In this document: one piece after another, positions 16,944 to 24,865 of the stretch
Layout of the letters: each line of letters starts with the position of its first letter
Position numbering within the stretch: position 1 is the first letter of the stretch
Assembly: GCA_016215465.1 (NCBI GenBank)
Contig: JACRJT010000032.1
Coordinates: 1 to 49,308, forward strand
Direction: 5' to 3'
From: Nitrososphaerota archaeon
Lineage (GTDB): Archaea > Thermoproteota > Nitrososphaeria > Nitrososphaerales > Nitrosopumilaceae
Length of the DNA: 49,308 bases
Notes under the pieces: model-generated
The model's database searches: none
Seen by the model: only the letters and a program-made list of their open reading frames with translations
What the model was told of the DNA's origin: nothing
Translations under genes and position numbers: made by a program

Positions 16944-18056
16944 ATGCGTCTTTTGGAATATCAGGCAAAGGAGCTGTTTGCACAGTACGGCATCAAGATC
17001 CCAAAGGGAATATCCTCAAAAAACATCGAGCAGGCAAGAAACGATGCAAAGCAGCTAGGCTACCCGTTTGTAATCAAGGTCCAAGTTCCAGTGGGCGGAA
17101 GGGGAAAAGCAGGCGGCATACAAAAGTGCCACAATGATGACGAATTTGAGATCAAATATCCTCAACTCCTAGACATGTCAATTAAGGGCGAAAAGACGAG
17201 GGCCATTTTGCTTGAGAAAATGGCGGAATATGAAAAAGAATTGTATTTATCATTATTTTTGAATCGCAGTAAAAGATGCTACACAATCATTGCTTCATCC
17301 GAAGGAGGAGTTGAAATCGAGTCCGTAAAAAGCCAAGTGATACGCGAAGTCGGGCTAGGTGACGTTGATTCCCAAACTGCAGAAGAGGTCGCAAAGCAAA
17401 TCGGGCTGCAGGGAAAAACGATTCCGGATTTTGTAGACATGCTGCAAAGGCTTGCCAAGATTACAGTTGAAAAAGAAGTAGAGCTTGCGGAGATAAATCC
17501 GGTTGCGCTGCTAAAGGACGGATCACTTCTTGCGCTTGATGGCAAAGTGGTTACAGACGACAACGCAAATTTCAGACATCCGGAGATGGACAAGTATCAG
17601 GAAAAAACAGAGCTTGAGGAAAGAGCGGAAAAAAGTGGATTTACTCTAGTAGAGCTTGACGGAAACATAGCTGTAGTAGGTAATGGCGCAGGTCTTGTCA
17701 TGTCGACACTTGACATGCTTGCAGACAACGGGGGAAAGCCCGCATGCTTTCTTGACGTAGGAGGCGGGGCTACAACTGAATCAGTGTACGAGGCCCTCAC
17801 ACTGGTTTCCAAAATGAAAAAAGTAAAAGCGATTTTGGTGAACCTGTATGGAGGAATAGTAAAGACTACGACTGTTGCTGCCGCATTTATCAAGGCATAT
17901 GATGATAAGCTAATTGATCTTCCTGTTTATTCCAGATTGATGGGCTCTGAATCTGAGAAATCAAAAGAGATGCTCAAAGACACAAGGACAAAGATGTTTG
18001 ATTCTGTTGAGGATGCGATAAACGGAGTAGTAATGGAGGTAAACAAGCGTGGCTGA
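16944..18056 (+). CDS. sucC: Succinyl-CoA synthetase, beta subunit
   Basis: A 370-residue ATP-grasp subunit of the nucleotide-dependent succinate-CoA ligase. Seen: N-terminal MRLLEYQAKELFAQYGIKIP, the ATP-grasp segment FVIKVQVPVGGRGKAGGI, ELAEINPVALLKDG with metal ligands, and the CoA-ligase domain signature LDVGGGATTESVYEAL then ILVNLYGGIVKTTTVA. The length is close to normal. It overlaps sucD by 8 bases. In these archaea the enzyme interconverts succinate and succinyl-CoA, linking partial TCA reactions and the 3-hydroxypropionate/4-hydroxybutyrate cycle; that pathway placement comes from knowledge of the group. Confidence 0.93.
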   Translation: MRLLEYQAKELFAQYGIKIPKGISSKNIEQARNDAKQLGYPFVIKVQVPVGGRGKAGGIQKCHNDDEFEIKYPQLLDMSIKGEKTRAILLEKMAEYEKELYLSLFLNRSKRCYTIIASSEGGVEIESVKSQVIREVGLGDVDSQTAEEVAKQIGLQGKTIPDFVDMLQRLAKITVEKEVELAEINPVALLKDGSLLALDGKVVTDDNANFRHPEMDKYQEKTELEERAEKSGFTLVELDGNIAVVGNGAGLVMSTLDMLADNGGKPACFLDVGGGATTESVYEALTLVSKMKKVKAILVNLYGGIVKTTTVAAAFIKAYDDKLIDLPVYSRLMGSESEKSKEMLKDTRTKMFDSVEDAINGVVMEVNKRG

Positions 18057-18972
18057 TATTTACGAATTATTGAGAGGCAAAAAGGATTCAGATGGGAACT
18101 ATCAAAAAGTTCCAGTAATAGTCCAAGGAATAACGGGCACCTTTGGCTCTCTGCACGCAAAGCAAATGCTAGACTATGGCACAAACATTGCTGCCGGTGT
18201 AACACCTGGAAAGGGAGGGCAAAAGTTTGAAGGCAAGATTCCAATATACAATACGGTAAAGGAGGCAGTCGATGCAACAAATTCCAAGGTTTCAATTGTT
18301 TTTGTTCCAGCAAAGTTCTTTTTGAGTGCGGCAACTGAGGCACTAGAGGCAGGAATAAAGCTTCTCGTTGCAATACCAGAACATGTTCCAATTAGGGACA
18401 CGATGCAGGTAATTGAATTGGCAAAGAAAAAAGACGCGATAATAATTGGCCCAAACACGCCGGGAGTGATGATACCAGGACTTGTAAAAATCGGAATAAT
18501 GCCTGCAAGTCCGTTCAAGCCAGGAAATATTGTGGTCCTATCAAAAAGTGGCACCTTACTCTATGAGATTTCAAACACGCTGACAAAGGCAGGGTTTGGG
18601 CAGAGTATCACCATTGGGATAGGGGGCGACCCAGTAAACGGTACAAGACTAATTGACGCATTTGACATGGTAAAAGACGATCCAAGCATAGAAGGAATGG
18701 TAATAGTCGGCGAAATAGGAGGTGATGCCGAAGAAATCGTTGCGCAGCACATCATGGATATTAATTTCAAGAAACCAATTGTATCGTACATTGCAGGAAG
18801 GCGTGCTCCAAAAGAAAAGAGAATGGGGCACGCAGGCGCAATAGTCATGGGCAATTACGGATCTGCAGAATCAAAAATTTCCATGTTTAACATGGCAAAC
18901 ATCCCAGTTGCCAAAAGACCAAATGAAGTAGCCGTATTATTGGCAGGCAAATTGGAAAAAACCAAAGACTAA
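18049..18972 (+). CDS. sucD: Succinyl-CoA synthetase, alpha subunit
   Basis: A 307-residue alpha subunit with a CoA-binding Rossmann domain (VIVQGITGTFGSLHAKQMLDYGTNI, then GVTPGKGG), the stretch IIGPNTPGVMIPG, IGIGGDPVNGTRLIDAF and GEIGGDAEE. The phosphorylated active-site histidine is in KRMGHAGAIV. The start, GTG at 18049, lies inside the end of sucC, so the subunits are translated together. Confidence 0.94.
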   Translation: MADIYELLRGKKDSDGNYQKVPVIVQGITGTFGSLHAKQMLDYGTNIAAGVTPGKGGQKFEGKIPIYNTVKEAVDATNSKVSIVFVPAKFFLSAATEALEAGIKLLVAIPEHVPIRDTMQVIELAKKKDAIIIGPNTPGVMIPGLVKIGIMPASPFKPGNIVVLSKSGTLLYEISNTLTKAGFGQSITIGIGGDPVNGTRLIDAFDMVKDDPSIEGMVIVGEIGGDAEEIVAQHIMDINFKKPIVSYIAGRRAPKEKRMGHAGAIVMGNYGSAESKISMFNMANIPVAKRPNEVAVLLAGKLEKTKD

Positions 18973-19000
18973 AAAGGACAAAAAAGGAGATTTAAGAAAG

Positions 19001-19168
19001 ATGCCAATCACAGACCCAGAAAAGAAACGAATTGCTCAAGCGGCACGTCTACACATGAAGGTTTGTCTTAACTGTGGCGTCAGAAACTCCATGGCTGCAA
19101 CAAGATGTCGCAAGTGCCACGGAAGTTACCTTAGGCTAAAGAACAGAACACTGGGCGCCAAAAAGTAA
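19001..19168 (+). CDS. rpl40e: Large ribosomal subunit protein eL40 (L40e)
   Basis: A 55-residue basic zinc protein beginning MPITDPEKKRIAQAARLHMK, with the four-cysteine zinc site CLNCGVRNSMAATRCRKC and a basic tail. The sequence pattern is that of archaeal L40e. An aaggaga stretch at 18984-18990 serves as a Shine-Dalgarno about ten bases before the ATG, which fits its position 28 bases behind sucD in the same transcript. Confidence 0.92.
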   Translation: MPITDPEKKRIAQAARLHMKVCLNCGVRNSMAATRCRKCHGSYLRLKNRTLGAKK

Positions 19169-19206
19169 TCTAGTACTTTTGATATTTTACTTTACGTGAT
19201 TTTAAA

Positions 19207-20160
19207 TCAGGCAGGATGCTTTCTTGCCCTAACAAACGACAAGGCAAGTACAAATCCAAGTATCCCAAGCACCACCCCTAATGACATGGTAGTCGGAATT
19301 TCAATTATCTCAGATACCATCATCTTTATTCCAATAAACATTAGAATTGCAATCAATCCAGGCTTTAGATAGTAGAATTTTTCCATCACTCCGGCAAGCA
19401 GGAAGTACAAACTACGAAGACCCAAAATTGCAAATATGTTGGACGTGATAACTATGAACGGATCAGTCGTTATTGCCAAGACAGCAGGTATCGAGTCAAG
19501 TGCAAATAATAGGTCTGTAAATTCTATTATCACAAGTGCGACAATCAGTGTTGTAGCATATAGTATGCTGTTTTTTCTAACAAAGAACCTTGTGTCTTTT
19601 AGCTCAAAGTCAACTGGCATGAATTTTTTGAGTACTCGGATTGCAATGTTTTTTTCAATTTCGATTTTCTTTTCCTTTCTTTGCAGCAACATCCTTATCG
19701 CAGTCACAATCAAAAATCCTCCAAAAATATAGATCATCCAATGGAATTTCTCAAGGAGCGTCACACCGACCAAGATGAGGGGAACCCTCATTGCGATAGC
19801 ACCAAGTATTCCCATTGACAGAACCTTGTGCTGGAACTTGTGAGGAATGCTCAGTGACGAAAATATCAGTAAAAATACAAACATGTTATCCACACTCAGT
19901 GATTTTTCAAGGGCGTATCCGGTAACAAATTCAGTTAATTTCTCAGGACCCATGTCATAATAGATGATTCCTGCAAAGATTCCAGCCAGTGAAATCCACA
20001 CTATTGTCCACACCAGAGCAATCTTGATTGGAGGGGCCTGATCTTTGTGTGTGCTTTCTTGCTTTTTTCGTCGTAGCTTTGAAAACACTCCAAGATCAAC
20101 TGCAAGCGAAACGCCAACAAACAGTGAAAATATTACCCACAACAAGTAAACGTCATTCAT
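19207..20160 (-). CDS. TerC/Alx-family integral membrane protein
   Basis: A 317-residue protein with about eight or nine membrane helices and the TerC signature: acidic residues inside helices in YALEKSLSVDNMFVFLLIFSSL and IVALVIIEFTDLLFALDSIPAVLAITTDPF. TerC-like proteins move metal ions, and Alx-type members export manganese; the substrate here is not evident. The start is ATG at 20160. It converges with L40e, with 38 bases between stops. Confidence 0.88.
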   Translation of the reverse strand: MNDVYLLWVIFSLFVGVSLAVDLGVFSKLRRKKQESTHKDQAPPIKIALVWTIVWISLAGIFAGIIYYDMGPEKLTEFVTGYALEKSLSVDNMFVFLLIFSSLSIPHKFQHKVLSMGILGAIAMRVPLILVGVTLLEKFHWMIYIFGGFLIVTAIRMLLQRKEKKIEIEKNIAIRVLKKFMPVDFELKDTRFFVRKNSILYATTLIVALVIIEFTDLLFALDSIPAVLAITTDPFIVITSNIFAILGLRSLYFLLAGVMEKFYYLKPGLIAILMFIGIKMMVSEIIEIPTTMSLGVVLGILGFVLALSFVRARKHPA

Positions 20161-20258
20161 GCTTTAATTCAAAGACGCGAATTAGGCATAATATACATTA
20201 GCAAAAACGGTCAAACGTCAAGCGAACATTTTACAGACCAGACATCAAGTCAGTGTAA

Positions 20259-21359
20259 TTAATGAGATCCAGGATTTGATTTTTTAGTTGAATTAACTAG
20301 TTTTTGTATTATAACTGAATGCCAACCTGTTGAATAATTCTCAAATCCATGAGAAAGTGCATGTCCAATGCAACACGGCACACCGGCACATTCAGTGAAT
20401 GCGTAGTTCTTTTTTTCTCCAAAAAGACTTGTTTTTTTGTCAAACTGTAGTGTTTCTTTTAACATTTTACCTTCAGAGTCTGCCAGTATCAGCCCATCGT
20501 TATCAACAATGCAAATTCTGGTGTGTTTTTTTTCATCCTCATCTATTGGAGTGTGATCAATTATTGTTTGAGAGAGCGATTCCCACTTGAAGATCACTCC
20601 CAAAACCCCGATTATCTTGCCTTTGGTGTCACCGTTTTCTCGCACAGCTGCGGAGTAAGTTATTGCGAGATCATTATTCACAAGCGGAGATCGGTATACG
20701 GACTGGAATCCAAATTCATTGCCACTTTTTGTTCTAATTGCACTCGTGAACCATTTTCTATCTGCAGCATTGGTGTTTACCGAAGAATATTTTTCTTTAT
20801 TGCCATTTGCCACAATATTACCTTCCGTGTCAGCTAACACGAGGTCGTAGTAAACGGTATAGGCTTGCAATATGACATTAAGACGTTGTGAAACAGACGC
20901 ATATGCTTCTGGGGTTTTTTTGGTTAATGCGTCAACTACACTGCCATCAGTTGCCCACCACCTCACATCGGCAGTTCTTTCATACAGGTTGCGGTCGATC
21001 AGATCAATGTTTACCAAAGCCAGATCGGACAGCCTATTCCCACGATATTCCTTTGATTGCGATTTTATTAGATTGCCGACTTCCAGTATTTCTTTGGTGT
21101 CCTTTCGCATTCGCTCAGTAATTTTTATCGTCTCGTCCGATAATTCACTCATGTTTGCAGCAACTATACCAAAAGGTCGCCCAAAAGTTCCCGCACGGGC
21201 AGCTTCTATGGAGGCATTGACAGAGAGCACATGTGTTTTATGATTAATGTTATCCACCTTGTCAATTGCATTGTCTAGTTTTTCTGCAATAAGATCCGTG
21301 AATTCCACGACTTCTTCTAAAGTAAATTTTTTTCCTTGAATGGTTTCTGATACTTGCAC
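20259..21359 (-). CDS. Soluble chemoreceptor-like protein: MCP signalling tip followed by a Cache domain
   Basis: A 366-residue protein with no membrane helix. Residues about 39-75 (HKTHVLSVNASIEAARAGTFGRPFGIVAANM) match the highly conserved hairpin tip of methyl-accepting chemotaxis proteins, the part that binds CheW and CheA. The order is reversed relative to normal receptors: this short signalling hairpin comes first and a Cache-like sensor domain follows (about 105-330; LADTEGNIVANG, ADRKWFTSAIRTKSGNEFG, ICIVDNDGLILADSEG). No CheA, CheW or CheY-like chemotaxis cluster is seen nearby. The start is a GTG; an in-frame GTG at 21314 is also possible. Likely a cytosolic ligand sensor. Confidence 0.8.
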   Translation of the reverse strand: MQVSETIQGKKFTLEEVVEFTDLIAEKLDNAIDKVDNINHKTHVLSVNASIEAARAGTFGRPFGIVAANMSELSDETIKITERMRKDTKEILEVGNLIKSQSKEYRGNRLSDLALVNIDLIDRNLYERTADVRWWATDGSVVDALTKKTPEAYASVSQRLNVILQAYTVYYDLVLADTEGNIVANGNKEKYSSVNTNAADRKWFTSAIRTKSGNEFGFQSVYRSPLVNNDLAITYSAAVRENGDTKGKIIGVLGVIFKWESLSQTIIDHTPIDEDEKKHTRICIVDNDGLILADSEGKMLKETLQFDKKTSLFGEKKNYAFTECAGVPCCIGHALSHGFENYSTGWHSVIIQKLVNSTKKSNPGSH

Positions 21360-21519
21360 GAATATACTTAGTACTTTCTATTAGAATCCTTTGTATGATT
21401 GCTTTAAACAAACATGGCATTTTATAACAAAATCGTTTGCCAGACAGCAACAAAAAACTAGAATTGAAGCACCGATCGTTTTAGGCAGGTGTCTGTTTTT
21501 GTTATTTATGATTAGAGTT

Positions 21520-21999
21520 TTAGACTCTGCATATTGCGCAGACGGTATTTTCTTGCGTTTGCAAATGATAGTTTTCTCCAAAATCTTTTAAAATATTGAG
21601 AAACAAGGATTTGAAAAACAAATTACCAACATCTCCCATTTCATGACTAATTCTCAGATAAGCCCTACCTGCACGAAAATAGCAAGTTGTTTGGGCAGGT
21701 ATTTGGGACGTGATTTTTTGTAAAATAGAGTTAATTTGCTCAATGTTTAGGCATGGCAAGTCTTGATCTATTTTGTTTTCTTTCAACAGTGCCAACGCGT
21801 ATGGCTCTATCGCCAGCATGGTTTTTTGTTCGAGCAAGTCCTTTATTTTTTGGCCTTCATTCGCAGAATTATTCCATAATTTTTCAGCGCAATCAAGGGC
21901 GCCAATGGTTATTTGGTCAACGTTAGACAATTGCACAATGCCATCAAATTCAGTCAGTGTGTTTTTACTCAACTCTTGATTTTTTGAAAGATTTTTCAA
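21520..21999 (-). CDS. Hypothetical soluble protein, 159 residues
   Basis: A mainly helical protein with no recognised domain. It begins MKNLSKNQELSKNTL and carries DCAEKLWNNSANEGQKI and ends near CAICRV. It lies 160 bases upstream of the MCP/Cache gene on the same strand, so the two may be co-transcribed. Four cysteines are scattered and only the last two (CAIC) form a CxxC pair. Confidence 0.55.
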   Translation of the reverse strand: MKNLSKNQELSKNTLTEFDGIVQLSNVDQITIGALDCAEKLWNNSANEGQKIKDLLEQKTMLAIEPYALALLKENKIDQDLPCLNIEQINSILQKITSQIPAQTTCYFRAGRAYLRISHEMGDVGNLFFKSLFLNILKDFGENYHLQTQENTVCAICRV

Positions 22000-22066
22000 A
22001 TTACACTTGTTAATTTTATGTTGTGCGTATTAGATAGTGTTTGTAAAAAACACACGGACAGTAATG

Positions 22067-22219
22067 TTACCTACATTCGTCTTCAACAGATAATGATTTC
22101 ATGGACTTTGTAAATAACATTGACGTTTTAAAATTCGCCTCAAATGGATCATCATTTTTGTCCACAGTGAGTCGTCTATTGCCCCGTCTCTGGAGAGTTA
22201 GGTTCTCATGTTGACACAT
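22067..22219 (-). CDS. Possible small protein, 50 residues
   Basis: An ATG at 22219 opens a frame to TAA at 22067, encoding a peptide that starts MCQHENLTLQRRGNRR. A clean TATA sequence (minus-strand tttata at 22243-22248) is about 27 bases upstream, the right distance for a leaderless start. No homologue is recognised. The frame is also open further upstream to 22270, but the promoter spacing favours the shorter form. Confidence 0.4.
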   Translation of the reverse strand: MCQHENLTLQRRGNRRLTVDKNDDPFEANFKTSMLFTKSMKSLSVEDECR

Positions 22220-22290
22220 GCATGTGCCATGTTTTTGAGCAATATAAAAGAAGGCTCGATTCAAACTCAATACGGCATTGATTAAAGAAT

Positions 22291-22453
22291 ATGATTCTTG
22301 GTGGAAAAGGACTAGTAACTGAAATTATCGGGCCTGCAACAGCGTACTTTCAAACAAAGAATCTCAGAACTAATTGATCTTCTTGGCGTCAAACACACAA
22401 GTGGGACTCAGGGAAGCGGGACGTCCTTTGGAGGGTTCAAATTTGGCATATGA
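22291..22453 (+). pseudogene. Possible small gene broken by a frameshift
   Basis: An ATG at 22291 opens a frame reading MILGGKGLVTEIIGPATAYF and ending at 22377. A second frame, shifted by one base, is open from 22319 to 22453 and reads QRISELIDLLGVKHTSG and then a glycine-rich end, FGGFKFGI. The switch would fall in the overlap near 22340-22360. Together they look like one protein of about 53 residues with an indel, but neither half matches a family I know, so this is tentative. Confidence 0.3.
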
Positions 22454-22464
22454 GCCAAAATTTG
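22438..22464. repeat. Imperfect hairpin
   Basis: caaatttggc (22438-22447) can pair with gccaaaatttg (22454-22464) with one bulged A, leaving a six-base loop. It covers the stop codon of the broken small gene and may act as an RNA end or operator upstream of the ribbon-helix-helix gene. Confidence 0.4.
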
Positions 22465-22620
22465 CTCCAGTGCAAAACTGAAAAATGCAAAATTTAAAGC
22501 ATTGTAAGGAACAGCGTTTTAACTAACCAGTTGGGCACAGAACAAGGTAAGAACGTACGTAATCCGTCATTTCCGGTTTTGGTAGAGGGGGTTTTTAAGA
22601 TAGAGTTTTCTGATCAAGTC

Positions 22621-22905
22621 ATGGCAACTAGAGATTCCATGACGATACCAAAAAGCAAGAAAAGTATCACCTTGGAAAAAGAGATCGAGACAAAAGTGCG
22701 TAAAATTCAGGCACGATTAATCGAAAAAACAGACCAGTCCTGGAGCATATCCATGGTTTTGAACATACTTGTGACTGGCGGTCTAACACATACCAAAAAA
22801 ATGAGTAAATCAGAGTGGCAGAAAGTAAAAACGATGGTTGAACAAAAAGAAGTCAGCTTTGACGATTCGATGATCACAGATTTTGTAAAAAAAATCGGCG
22901 AATAA
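22621..22905 (+). CDS. Ribbon-helix-helix-like regulator
   Basis: A 94-residue protein from the ATG at 22621. The segment KKSITLEKEIETKVRKIQARLIEKTDQSWSISMVLNILVTGGL has a short beta strand followed by two helices, as in CopG/Arc-type ribbon-helix-helix DNA-binding proteins, and repeats a pattern common in archaeal members. The frame is open further upstream to a TTG at 22531, but a TATA-like tttttaag at about 22590-22598 is at leaderless distance from 22621. Targets are unknown; the nearest candidates are the signalling genes on either side. Confidence 0.6.
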   Translation: MATRDSMTIPKSKKSITLEKEIETKVRKIQARLIEKTDQSWSISMVLNILVTGGLTHTKKMSKSEWQKVKTMVEQKEVSFDDSMITDFVKKIGE

Positions 22906-23003
22906 ACACATCAGCTGCAATCAACATTATTTTAGATTAATTTACGCACTCATGAATTCCAATTTCAGATAATGTAGAATCGCGCTTTATGTTCGGAGAC
23001 CTT

Positions 23004-23023
23004 GAAATCCAGTGGCGGATTTC
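23004..23023. repeat. Perfect 7-bp hairpin between convergent genes
   Basis: gaaatcc (23004-23010) and ggatttc (23017-23023) pair perfectly around a six-base loop. It sits between the convergent regulator gene and the HisKA-protease gene, with a T-rich run about a dozen bases later on the plus strand, so a transcript-end role is possible. Confidence 0.45.
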
Positions 23024-23063
23024 ATAAAAGATTTGGTTTTCATTGACTCATCCAACCTGTAAC

Positions 23064-24452
23064 TCATTTTTCACATATAACCTGACTGTTTTTTCCACCA
23101 TCATACAAGCTAACAATGGTATCAATATCACAATCAGAGATGTATGGATAGCCAGTTTGAATTACAGGGTGCATCAGGTCTTCGGGTGCAGTGGAATGGG
23201 CAAGGCCAAAGGCATGACCAAGCTCGTGCCTTAGAATGGTTGTGAATTGATCATCACTGAGATTTTCAACATCATATATTGTAATGGTGGATTTTAGGAT
23301 CTGGTTTTGCGAGTCATCCGCAATAGATGTGGTATAGCCAGTGTACCCATCCCCGCTTTTCAGACTGCTCAGAACTATGTTGATGTCACCTTCCCCTTTG
23401 GATGATTCAACAACTTGCAGATTTGATGGAATGTAAAGCTGTGTTTTCTTTTTTGAGGCCTGCGTTAGCGCTCCAGCCCATCCCATATAGTATGTAGATA
23501 CGGAGCCCTTTGGGCCTTTATGTAGCAAGGAATCGTCAATGTCTACAGATTCATCAGAAAGCACAACCTCTTTGATTAGACGGATTTTTTCAGGATATTT
23601 CTCACCATTTGTTATCCCGACGTGCAGTAAAGCACCTGAGACCAGCCTCCATGAAAGGAATGTGTCAATTGTATCGCCCCGAAGATTTTGAATTACATAA
23701 CCTGATTGCATATTGCCAAGGTTTGATACGTGGTACTGTTGACCTACCAAATCCACCACATAAAGAGAATAGGCAGTGAATCCCGCACCTACTACCAAAG
23801 CCGCGGTTGCTATTACTATGATGTTTTTCTTGGCAAGAAGTATGTTTTTTTGTTCTTCTATACGCACGGTTTTATCAAGGATCAGATTTTCCTGTTCAAA
23901 TTCCTTTGTTTGGTGTTCGGATTCGCTTAGGTCTTTTTTCAGATCTTTAATTTCTGCGGACTCGTCGTTGATTTTTTTGTCTAATAATTTGTTGATTTTG
24001 ACAAGTAGTATTTTTTCTTGTTCAAGCTCTCTTATTTTGTGATCGCTTTCTGAATAATTGGCGTCACCAACAGGTATACTTTTGCCAAGCAATGATTCGA
24101 TTTTTTTCTGAAGTTGTTGTGAGCTCAAGTTGATTGTTTCAACTCTTTTTGCTTGTTCCGGATTTAGAGTGCCAAACTTTCCTTGCAGCAACATTTCAGC
24201 ATAGGTTCGTATTGGCACAAGTGGTGTTCTTAATTCATGATTAATTGTAGTTAAAAGATCTTCAGTTATTTTGATTTTGTTTGAAGAAATAGCATCAATT
24301 ATTTTTGTTGTTGAATTCTGAGTCGAATCAAGCTGTTCGATTATCGTTGGAATTTGTTCGTTTTTTGGCTCGCCGTTTAGTAAGTAATCCAGTTTTTTTT
24401 GAATTAGGATAAGCTGTCGTAACTCACGAATAAGATGTTGCTCTTGTTCCAT
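23064..24452 (-). CDS. HisKA domain - coiled coil - membrane helix - extracytoplasmic metzincin protease fusion
   Basis: A 462-residue protein joining two-component and protease parts. Residues 1-60 are helical. A complete DHp/HisKA domain follows, with phosphoacceptor H72 in LTTINHELRTPLVPI and the second helix through about 122. There is no HATPase domain: next comes a long coiled coil (about 135-208), one membrane helix (209-233) and a C-terminal domain with the metzincin zinc site HELGHAFGLAH (409-419) and a Met-turn-like PEDLMHP. The positive-in rule puts the HisKA part in the cytosol and the protease outside. It is third in an operon after a sensor kinase and a response regulator (6 bases from the latter). 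The protease domain is paralogous to that of 28423-29337. Confidence 0.88.
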   Translation of the reverse strand: MEQEQHLIRELRQLILIQKKLDYLLNGEPKNEQIPTIIEQLDSTQNSTTKIIDAISSNKIKITEDLLTTINHELRTPLVPIRTYAEMLLQGKFGTLNPEQAKRVETINLSSQQLQKKIESLLGKSIPVGDANYSESDHKIRELEQEKILLVKINKLLDKKINDESAEIKDLKKDLSESEHQTKEFEQENLILDKTVRIEEQKNILLAKKNIIVIATAALVVGAGFTAYSLYVVDLVGQQYHVSNLGNMQSGYVIQNLRGDTIDTFLSWRLVSGALLHVGITNGEKYPEKIRLIKEVVLSDESVDIDDSLLHKGPKGSVSTYYMGWAGALTQASKKKTQLYIPSNLQVVESSKGEGDINIVLSSLKSGDGYTGYTTSIADDSQNQILKSTITIYDVENLSDDQFTTILRHELGHAFGLAHSTAPEDLMHPVIQTGYPYISDCDIDTIVSLYDGGKNSQVICEK

Positions 24453-24458
24453 GCGCGT

Positions 24459-24821
24459 TTAAGATTTGACTCTCTCTAGGTAGTCCAACAGTTCGTCAGG
24501 ATCGATGGGTTTTCTGAGTATGGAGTGCACCCCCTTGCTTTTTAGTTCTATTTTGTCATCATCAGATATTGATGAGGCAGTAAGTGTGACGATCGTGTGA
24601 GAGTTAATTTTATTGTTATCGTACAAATAATTGACAATGTCTTTTCCAGAAAAATCAGGCATTGCCAAATCAAGTAATATCACATCAAATTTTGCAGCCT
24701 CCATCATTTGCAGACCATTTTGACCATTGTTTGATACAGAGATGTTGTGGCCTTTTAATTTGAAAAATTTTGAAAACATTGTTGTGATGTCGTGATTATC
24801 ATCGATCAAGAGAATGTCCAC
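24459..24821 (-). CDS. Single-domain response regulator
   Basis: A 120-residue receiver (REC) domain with nothing attached. Acidic pocket LLIDDNHD at the N-terminus, phosphoacceptor D51 in VILLDLAMPDFSG, switch residue in TLTASS and the lysine in LRKPID are all present. It sits between the sensor kinase at 24866 and the HisKA-protease fusion at 24452, which makes it a natural phosphate shuttle between them. It has no DNA-binding or enzymatic output. Confidence 0.93.
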   Translation of the reverse strand: MDILLIDDNHDITTMFSKFFKLKGHNISVSNNGQNGLQMMEAAKFDVILLDLAMPDFSGKDIVNYLYDNNKINSHTIVTLTASSISDDDKIELKSKGVHSILRKPIDPDELLDYLERVKS

Positions 24822-24865
24822 GAGTTGTTACCACTTTTGGAAATTAAAAGCTTTTGGTATTAGGC

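Noticed and set aside
18561-18854. Long antisense frames across sucD, ileS and purD
   Set aside because: They are mirror frames of well-supported genes, with no motifs of their own.
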